This document shows positions 39,558-44,686 of a stretch of DNA of 44,686 bases, one piece after another; position 1 is the stretch's first letter, and each line of letters begins with the position of its first letter. Both the position numbers and the translations under genes were made by a program. The notes below the pieces were generated by a model, which did not search any database, was not told where the DNA came from, and was given only the letters and a program-made list of their open reading frames with translations. Origin of the DNA: Bacteroidales bacterium (lineage in GTDB: Bacteria; Bacteroidota; Bacteroidia; Bacteroidales; UBA932); the NCBI GenBank assembly GCA_017617475.1, contig JAFZWC010000031.1, positions 1 to 44,686 of the forward strand, written 5' to 3'.

Positions 39558-40925
39558 TTATTTGTTAGGCTGGTCCAGCTGGAGATCGGGATGGCGGGCC
39601 GATGTGCGGCAGAAGATGAGGGCCACGGCCACGGCAAAGACGCACAGCACGCTGAACATGATTTCCACGTTCACGGGGCCTTGCTCCGCATTGCCCAGGA
39701 TGACGCCCGAGAGCCACTTGAAGGTGAGCAGGCCCAGGTTCTGCACCCAGTTGATGAGGGCATACGTGGTGCCTAGCACTTTGTCCGGAACAATCTTGGG
39801 GACGGAGGGCCAGAGGGCTGCCGGCACCAGGGAGTAACCGAAGCCAAGGAACACCATGGCCAGGTAGCCCCAGAAGGGCACGCCGGCGGGGGCGAAAGCC
39901 AACAGGGCGTGGGCGGCCAGGGCCAGCACGGCACCAATCATCATCCAGCGGGTACCCTTACCCACCTTGTCTACCAGGATGCCGAACAGCGGGGCAAAAA
40001 CAACCGTAGAGAACGGCAGCATGGAAATCATCCAGCCAGCTGTCTGGGCGGGGATGTCAAAACGGGGAATAAGGATGGCGCCGGCAAATTTCTTGAAGGC
40101 GATCACGCTGCTGTAGAAAAGCACGCACAGAAGGCCCAGAAGCCAGAAATTGCGGTTGCCCAGCACCTTGAGGATATCGGAGAAGCGGAATTCGTCTTCC
40201 GGTGCGCCGGCAGGCTCGGAAGCGCTGTCGGGCGTATGTGTCTTGAGGCGGTCCACCTCTTCCTTGCGGGCTTTACCGGCCGATGCATCCAGCGCCACGA
40301 ACACGGCCCAGAGAATGAGGCCCAGGGCCATCAGGCCCATGCCCACCACGGCGGGACGTGCGGTCTCGGCCAGCGTGTATACATGCCCGGCCTGCTGCTG
40401 CACCAGCTTGGGTGAAAGCACCAGGGCGAAGGCCGTGCCCAGACGGGCGATGGCCAGCTGGATACCCATGGCAAAGGCCATCGGCCCGCCCTTGAACCAG
40501 CGGGCGATGCTTCGCGTGACGGCGGTTCCGGCAATTTCACTGCCCAGGCCGAAGAGCATCACGCCCACGTAGGCCACGGAGAGGGAGGCGGAAGAACCGC
40601 TCATAAGGGCCCACAGCACCAGTCCGGCGCCGCCGGCCATCATGAGGACAAAGAACGAACCGGAGAAGCGGACGCCCCATTTGTCCAGCAGCACGCCGCC
40701 CAGCACCAGGCCGCCAAATACGCACAGTACGCTGTAACCGCTGGCATAAAGGCCGTACCCGGCGGCATCCCAGCCCAGTTCGGTAAGGGACGCATTCTCG
40801 AACAGGTACGAGATGCTGGAGAACATGTCGTCGAAGTAGTACGATGCGAACATCGGTACTACCAAACAGGCCAGCACTATCCAAGAGGCTGACCTGTAAA
40901 GCTTTTGAACTGCGGAAGATGCCAT
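39558..40925 (-). CDS. MFS transporter, second of a tandem pair (455 aa)
   Basis: A 12-helix major facilitator protein. The first helix is SASWIVLACLVVPMFASYYF, helix 2-3 carries GGVLLDKWGVRFSGSFF with the D-K-x-G-x-R loop motif of the superfamily, and the second half repeats it as FGILVDKVGKGTRWMM. A hydrophilic central loop (about 212-243) separates the halves. The block YSLVPAALWPSVPKIVPDKVLGTTYALINWVQNLG is shared with the upstream transporter, showing a tandem duplication. The ATG shares one base with the upstream stop (TAATG). Substrate unknown; organic anion or sugar are the usual guesses for this subgroup. Confidence 0.9.
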   Translation of the reverse strand: MASSAVQKLYRSASWIVLACLVVPMFASYYFDDMFSSISYLFENASLTELGWDAAGYGLYASGYSVLCVFGGLVLGGVLLDKWGVRFSGSFFVLMMAGGAGLVLWALMSGSSASLSVAYVGVMLFGLGSEIAGTAVTRSIARWFKGGPMAFAMGIQLAIARLGTAFALVLSPKLVQQQAGHVYTLAETARPAVVGMGLMALGLILWAVFVALDASAGKARKEEVDRLKTHTPDSASEPAGAPEDEFRFSDILKVLGNRNFWLLGLLCVLFYSSVIAFKKFAGAILIPRFDIPAQTAGWMISMLPFSTVVFAPLFGILVDKVGKGTRWMMIGAVLALAAHALLAFAPAGVPFWGYLAMVFLGFGYSLVPAALWPSVPKIVPDKVLGTTYALINWVQNLGLLTFKWLSGVILGNAEQGPVNVEIMFSVLCVFAVAVALIFCRTSARHPDLQLDQPNK

Positions 40926-42550
40926 TACTCAGCCGTTATGTTGGGCAGTTCCAGTCCCAGCCCCTTCTTCTTGTCCACCGCCTTGAGGATGATGCCCAGT
41001 ACCAGGGCCGCGATTCCCAGGCAGGCCAGCATGACCAGCGGGGCGGTATAGTTGAGGGCTGTCGGGTCCGTAACGCCGGGATTAGTATTGTCAAGCACCT
41101 TGCCGATGAGCAGGGGGAACAGCCACAGGCCGATGTTCTGGATCCAGAAGATGAGGGCGTAGGCACTGCCGATTACCTTGGCATCCACCAGCTTGGGAAC
41201 GGAAGGCCACAGCGCGGCGGGAACCAGGGAGAAGCTGGCGCCCAGTACCAGAATGGTCACATAGGCTACGATGACACCGCCCAGGTCGTTGCCCTTGAAG
41301 GCGGGCAGCACAAAGGCGAAGGTAAGGTGGCAGACAATGAGAAGGATGGAACCCAGCACCAGCATGGAAGCGCCCTTACCCTTGTGGTCCAGGTAGTTGC
41401 CCAGAATGGGGGTGATGAGCACGGCCAGCAGCGGGAACACGGCAAAGATGGCCTCGGCGCTCTGGCGCATATAACCCATGTAGCAGTACACGACGAGGGC
41501 CACAATGGACACACCAAGGAGGAGATACTGAGTAGTTTTGTTTTTCTGGAAGTTACTGGCGAAGCCTGCTGCGGCTACTACCAGCATGATAAAATACTGA
41601 ACCAGGGTGACACTGGAACTGGCCCAGAAAGAGCCGGCTTCCGGCAGGTTCAGGGTAAGGTTGCACTGCAGCATGTTCACCGCATACTTCTGGAAGGGGA
41701 AGATGGCGGAATAGTACAGCACGCACAGCAGGGCCACAATCCAGAAGCCGCCGTCGGAAAGGATTTTGCCGATGTCGCTCACCTTGAACGGGTCGTCCTT
41801 TTCTTCGGCCTCGCCGGTCTGGCTGTCCAGTTTCTTGTCCATGAAGAAGTAGACGATGGTCATCATAAGGGCGATGCACAGGAGCACCACGCCGAAGGCA
41901 ACGCTGCGGGAAACGTCAATGTTGCCACCCAGCTTGGCGAAGAAGGGGCTGAAGATCATGCAGGTGGCTACACCCAGGCGGGCCAGGGCCATCTCGGAAC
42001 CCATGGCCAGGGCCATCTCACGGCCTTTGAACCACTTCACAATACCGCGGCTCACCGTAATGCCGGCCATCTCGCAGCCGCAGCCGAAGATCATGAAGCC
42101 GCAGGCGGCGAATTTGGCCGATGCGGGCATGCCGCGATAGAAGGGCGAGACGCCCAGCTCATCAAAGAGGGGAATATAATTCAGGTTGTTGGTGAACCAG
42201 TTCTCCAGGCCGCTGCCCATGAAGGACTCGCTTACGGCATACCACTTGATGCAGGCGCCCACCAGCATGACGGCAGCGCTGAGCACAGCCGTAAAGCGGA
42301 CGCCCATCTTGTCCAGGATGATACCGGCGAAGATAAGGAAGAATACAAATACGTTCAGGAACACCTCAGAGCCCTGCATGGTGCCGAAAGCGTATGAATC
42401 CCAGCCCCGGGTTTCCTGCATCAGGTCCTTGATGGGGGAAAGGATGTCCATGAAAATATAGGAACAGAACATGGCGAGGGCCAGCAGCAGAAGGGCTGTC
42501 CAACGCATGGCCGCGGAATCGCGGAGGGTTTTCTTGATGGAATCGGACAT
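40925..42550 (-). CDS. MFS transporter, first of a tandem pair (541 aa)
   Basis: Major facilitator protein, longer than its downstream paralogue mainly because of a larger first periplasmic loop and central region. Motif A appears as AGIILDKMGVRFTAVLSAAV and its repeat as NYLDHKGKGASMLVLGS. The shared C-terminal block reads FSLVPAALWPSVPKLVDAKVIGSAYALIFWIQNIG. There are 12 or more hydrophobic segments and no signal peptide. Divergent from dxs, with 88 bp between the starts; no clear minus-strand TAnnTTTG box was found there. Confidence 0.9.
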   Translation of the reverse strand: MSDSIKKTLRDSAAMRWTALLLLALAMFCSYIFMDILSPIKDLMQETRGWDSYAFGTMQGSEVFLNVFVFFLIFAGIILDKMGVRFTAVLSAAVMLVGACIKWYAVSESFMGSGLENWFTNNLNYIPLFDELGVSPFYRGMPASAKFAACGFMIFGCGCEMAGITVSRGIVKWFKGREMALAMGSEMALARLGVATCMIFSPFFAKLGGNIDVSRSVAFGVVLLCIALMMTIVYFFMDKKLDSQTGEAEEKDDPFKVSDIGKILSDGGFWIVALLCVLYYSAIFPFQKYAVNMLQCNLTLNLPEAGSFWASSSVTLVQYFIMLVVAAAGFASNFQKNKTTQYLLLGVSIVALVVYCYMGYMRQSAEAIFAVFPLLAVLITPILGNYLDHKGKGASMLVLGSILLIVCHLTFAFVLPAFKGNDLGGVIVAYVTILVLGASFSLVPAALWPSVPKLVDAKVIGSAYALIFWIQNIGLWLFPLLIGKVLDNTNPGVTDPTALNYTAPLVMLACLGIAALVLGIILKAVDKKKGLGLELPNITAE

Positions 42551-42624
42551 ATGCGAATTACTTACGTTTCCTTTGGAACCGCTAAATTAAGTAATTTATT
42601 TCAATTCACCTCAGATTTTATTCT

Positions 42625-42632
42625 TATCTTTG
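42625..42632 (+). promoter_or_regulatory. -7 promoter box directly in front of dxs
   Basis: TATCTTTG ends only 6 nt before the ATG at 42639, predicting a leaderless or nearly leaderless transcript. No TTTG is found 19-21 nt further upstream. Confidence 0.65.
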
Positions 42633-42638
42633 TACACT

Positions 42639-44516
42639 ATGTACGAGGTACTGAACCAAATCAATTCTCCCGAAGACCTTCGGAAACTTTCTCCTGCCCA
42701 GCTGGAAAAGCTGTGCGGTGAAATCCGTTCCTACATTGTGGAGTGTTGCGCCGACAATCCCGGCCATGTGGGTTCCAGCCTGGGGGCGGTGGAGCTGATT
42801 GTCGCCTTACATTATATATATAATACGCCCGCGGATAAGCTTGTGTTTGACGTGGGTCATCAGGCGTACGCCCATAAGATCATCACGGGCCGGCGGGAAG
42901 CGTTCAAAAAGAACCGTACCCTGGAGGGAATCAGCGGCTTCCCCAAGCGGGAAGAAAGTCCCTACGACGCTTTCGGCGCTGGGCATGCCTCCACGTCCAT
43001 TTCGGCCGCCCTGGGTTTTGCCGAGGCTGCGCGCCTGCAGGGAACGGCAGAGCGTGCGGTGGCCATCATCGGTGACGGTGCCCTCACCGGCGGCCTGGCC
43101 TGGGAAGGCCTGAACAACGCAGGAGCATCCAAGGCCGACATCCTCGTCATCCTCAACGACAACAACATCTCCATCGACAATAATATCGGCGGTCTTCACG
43201 AGTACCTGCTCCATGTGACCACCCACCCCATGTACAACCGCATCAAGAACAAGGTGTGGAACTCCATGGGAGAGGGAAAGGCCCGCAACTGGGTGCAGCG
43301 GAAGGTAATCGACACCAAGTCCAACCTGGTGCGCGGCTCCGGCGGTGCCCTCTTTGAATCGCTGGGCTTCCGCTACTTCGGCCCCATAGACGGGAACGAC
43401 CTGGAGCAGCTCATCTATACGCTGGAGCGTCTGCGCAACCTGAAGGGACCGCGCCTGCTGCACATCCATACCCGCAAGGGCGCTGGTTATGCACCGGCCG
43501 AGGCCGACCCTACGGTCTGGCATGCCCCGGGCCGCTTCAACCCCGAAACGGGCGAGCGTGTCAAGGCAGCCTATCCGGCCGACCGCTATCAGGACGTATT
43601 CGGCGAGGTTCTGGTGGAACTGGCCCGGATGGATTCCAAGGTGGTGGGCATTACCCCCGCCATGGCCACGGGCTGCAGCATGAACCTGCTGCAAAAGGCC
43701 ATGCCGGAGCGTTTCTTCGACGTGGGCATTGAAGAGGAACATGCCGTTACGTTCTCGGCCGGACTGGCCGCGGCGGGCATGAAGCCTTATTGCAACATCT
43801 ATTCTTCCTTCTCCCAGAGGGCCTACGACTGCATTATCCACGACGTGGCCCTGCAGAACCTGCCGGTGGTGCTGTGCTTCGACCGCGCAGGCCTGGTAGG
43901 GGAGGACGGCCCTACGCACCACGGCTGCTACGACCTGGCGGCCTACCGCAGCATTCCGGGCATCGCCATATCGGCCCCCAGGAACGAGAAAGAACTCAAG
44001 AATCTCATGTATACGGGCCTTTCGATTCAGAATGGCCCCCTCATTATCCGCTATCCCCGCGGCATAGGCGAAGGCGAATCCTGGCGCGAGGCCCCGTTCC
44101 AGACGTTGCCCGTCGGCCAGGGTGAGAAGCTGCTGGAAGGCCTGGATGTGGCCATCCTGGGACTGGGTCCGGTGGTGAACCGCGCCCTGGCGGCAGCCAG
44201 AAGGTACAAGGCCGATACAGGCAAAGCCCCTGCCGTCTTTGACATGCGCTTCCTCAAGCCCCTGGATCCTGCCATCATGGAGGAAGCCGCCGAGTTCAAG
44301 GCCATCATCACGGTAGAGGACGGCTCCCTCAAGGGAGGCCTGTTCGGCGCCGTGAGCGAGTATTTCGCCGGCCGGACCGACGCCCCCGTGATCAAGGGCG
44401 TGGGAATCCCCGACCGCTACATGACGCAGGACACCCAGAAGGCGCAGCGCGCCGCCTGCGGCATGGACGAGGAGTCCCTCCTGGACCTCCTTTCGGAGAT
44501 GATGAAAAATCTGTAA
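42639..44516 (+). CDS. dxs: 1-deoxy-D-xylulose-5-phosphate synthase (625 aa)
   Basis: DXS joins pyruvate and glyceraldehyde 3-phosphate in the first step of the MEP isoprenoid pathway, using thiamine diphosphate. The start MYEVLNQINSPEDLRKL fits the family N-terminus; a TTG nine bases earlier lies inside the promoter box. Key blocks: CADNPGHVGSSLGAVEL, VFDVGHQAYAHKIITGR, GDGALTGGLAWEGLNNAG with NDNNISIDNN about 20 residues later (TPP/Mg binding, Asp146), the second domain VGIEEEHAVTFSAGLAAAG, FDRAGLVGEDGPTHHGCYDL and IRYPRGIGEG. Length is normal. Together with the polyprenyl synthetase it supports an MEP-based isoprenoid supply. Confidence 0.97.
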   Translation: MYEVLNQINSPEDLRKLSPAQLEKLCGEIRSYIVECCADNPGHVGSSLGAVELIVALHYIYNTPADKLVFDVGHQAYAHKIITGRREAFKKNRTLEGISGFPKREESPYDAFGAGHASTSISAALGFAEAARLQGTAERAVAIIGDGALTGGLAWEGLNNAGASKADILVILNDNNISIDNNIGGLHEYLLHVTTHPMYNRIKNKVWNSMGEGKARNWVQRKVIDTKSNLVRGSGGALFESLGFRYFGPIDGNDLEQLIYTLERLRNLKGPRLLHIHTRKGAGYAPAEADPTVWHAPGRFNPETGERVKAAYPADRYQDVFGEVLVELARMDSKVVGITPAMATGCSMNLLQKAMPERFFDVGIEEEHAVTFSAGLAAAGMKPYCNIYSSFSQRAYDCIIHDVALQNLPVVLCFDRAGLVGEDGPTHHGCYDLAAYRSIPGIAISAPRNEKELKNLMYTGLSIQNGPLIIRYPRGIGEGESWREAPFQTLPVGQGEKLLEGLDVAILGLGPVVNRALAAARRYKADTGKAPAVFDMRFLKPLDPAIMEEAAEFKAIITVEDGSLKGGLFGAVSEYFAGRTDAPVIKGVGIPDRYMTQDTQKAQRAACGMDEESLLDLLSEMMKNL

Positions 44517-44521
44517 AAAAG

Positions 44522-44553
44522 TTTGGTGGATTCAAAAAAAGTATCTACCTTTG
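44522..44553 (+). promoter_or_regulatory. Complete -33/-7 promoter of tRNA-Thr
   Basis: TTTG (44522-44525), 20 nt, TACCTTTG (44546-44553): a full consensus match. It begins 6 nt after the dxs stop and ends 31 nt before the mature tRNA. Confidence 0.88.
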
Positions 44554-44584
44554 CAGTCCTTTCAGCGATGAAGGATTCGTGAGC

Positions 44585-44658
44585 GCCGATATAGCTCAGT
44601 TGGCCAGAGCACGTGATTTGTAATCTCGGGGTCGTGGGTTCGAATCCCTCTATCGGCT
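44585..44658 (+). tRNA. tRNA-Thr (anticodon TGT)
   Basis: A 74-nt cloverleaf: acceptor GCCGATA paired with TATCGGC, discriminator T; D arm AGCTCAGTTGGCCAGAGC; anticodon loop TTTGTAA with anticodon TGT; T arm GGGTTCGAATCCC. CCA is not encoded. It lies 68 nt after dxs with its own promoter; the remaining 28 bases of the window show nothing further. Confidence 0.96.
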
Positions 44659-44686
44659 CGAAAGGGCTTTGAAATACTGATTTAAA

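Noticed and set aside
42630..42638. TTG start three codons upstream for dxs
   Set aside because: The codon lies inside the TATCTTTG promoter box; the ATG at 42639 matches the family N-terminus.

Overview
The window looks like a GC-rich member of the Bacteroidales (phylum Bacteroidota). The case rests on promoters of the TAnnTTTG type (mostly TATCTTTG) in front of many transcription units, the absence of Shine-Dalgarno sequences, many lipoproteins, and a large set of glycoside hydrolases of gut-Bacteroidales type. Genus cannot be settled from this stretch.

Layout. (1) 1-4140, minus: a very large coiled-coil lipoprotein (1163 aa) followed by an outer-membrane beta-barrel protein that runs off the left edge. 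Upstream lie a cluster of GTACATAC palindromes and a tRNA-Arg with its terminator. (2) 4612-6113: an unrecognised secreted protein (minus), divergent from a PPC/DUF296 protein. (3) 6160-13462, plus: a six-SLBB polysaccharide export protein, a Wzz-type chain-length protein, then a GH92 and a GH125 alpha-mannosidase. (4) 13492-24879, minus: a tightly packed operon read from GH3 through GH2, GH29, patatin, a short LacI-type protein and GH130 to a second GH92. Together with the GH92 and GH125 it faces, this set could trim fucose, galactose and mannose from host-type N-glycans or mannose-rich polymers and finish beta-mannosyl disaccharides by phosphorolysis. No SusC/SusD pair is present in the window. 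(5) 24966-33582: housekeeping genes: polyprenyl synthetase, U32 peptidase, a Gate-domain membrane protein, RNase R, RecO, RdgB and an S41 protease. (6) 33597-39315, minus: a complete MacAB/TolC-type ABC efflux operon with two different permeases. (7) 39558-42550, minus: two tandem paralogous MFS transporters. (8) 42639-44516: dxs, then tRNA-Thr.

The most distinctive signals are a family of short palindromic repeats (head GTCAT, tail ATCT or similar, variable but base-paired middle) scattered between genes. One 81-bp cluster sits in frame inside the GH3 gene and another supplies the stop codon of the U32 gene. Other points of note are a LacI regulator reduced to 158 aa and coupled to GH130, a patatin inside the glycan operon, and the giant coiled-coil lipoprotein with its palindrome-rich upstream region. 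I did not find CRISPR arrays, rRNA, transposases, phage genes or recognisable riboswitches.
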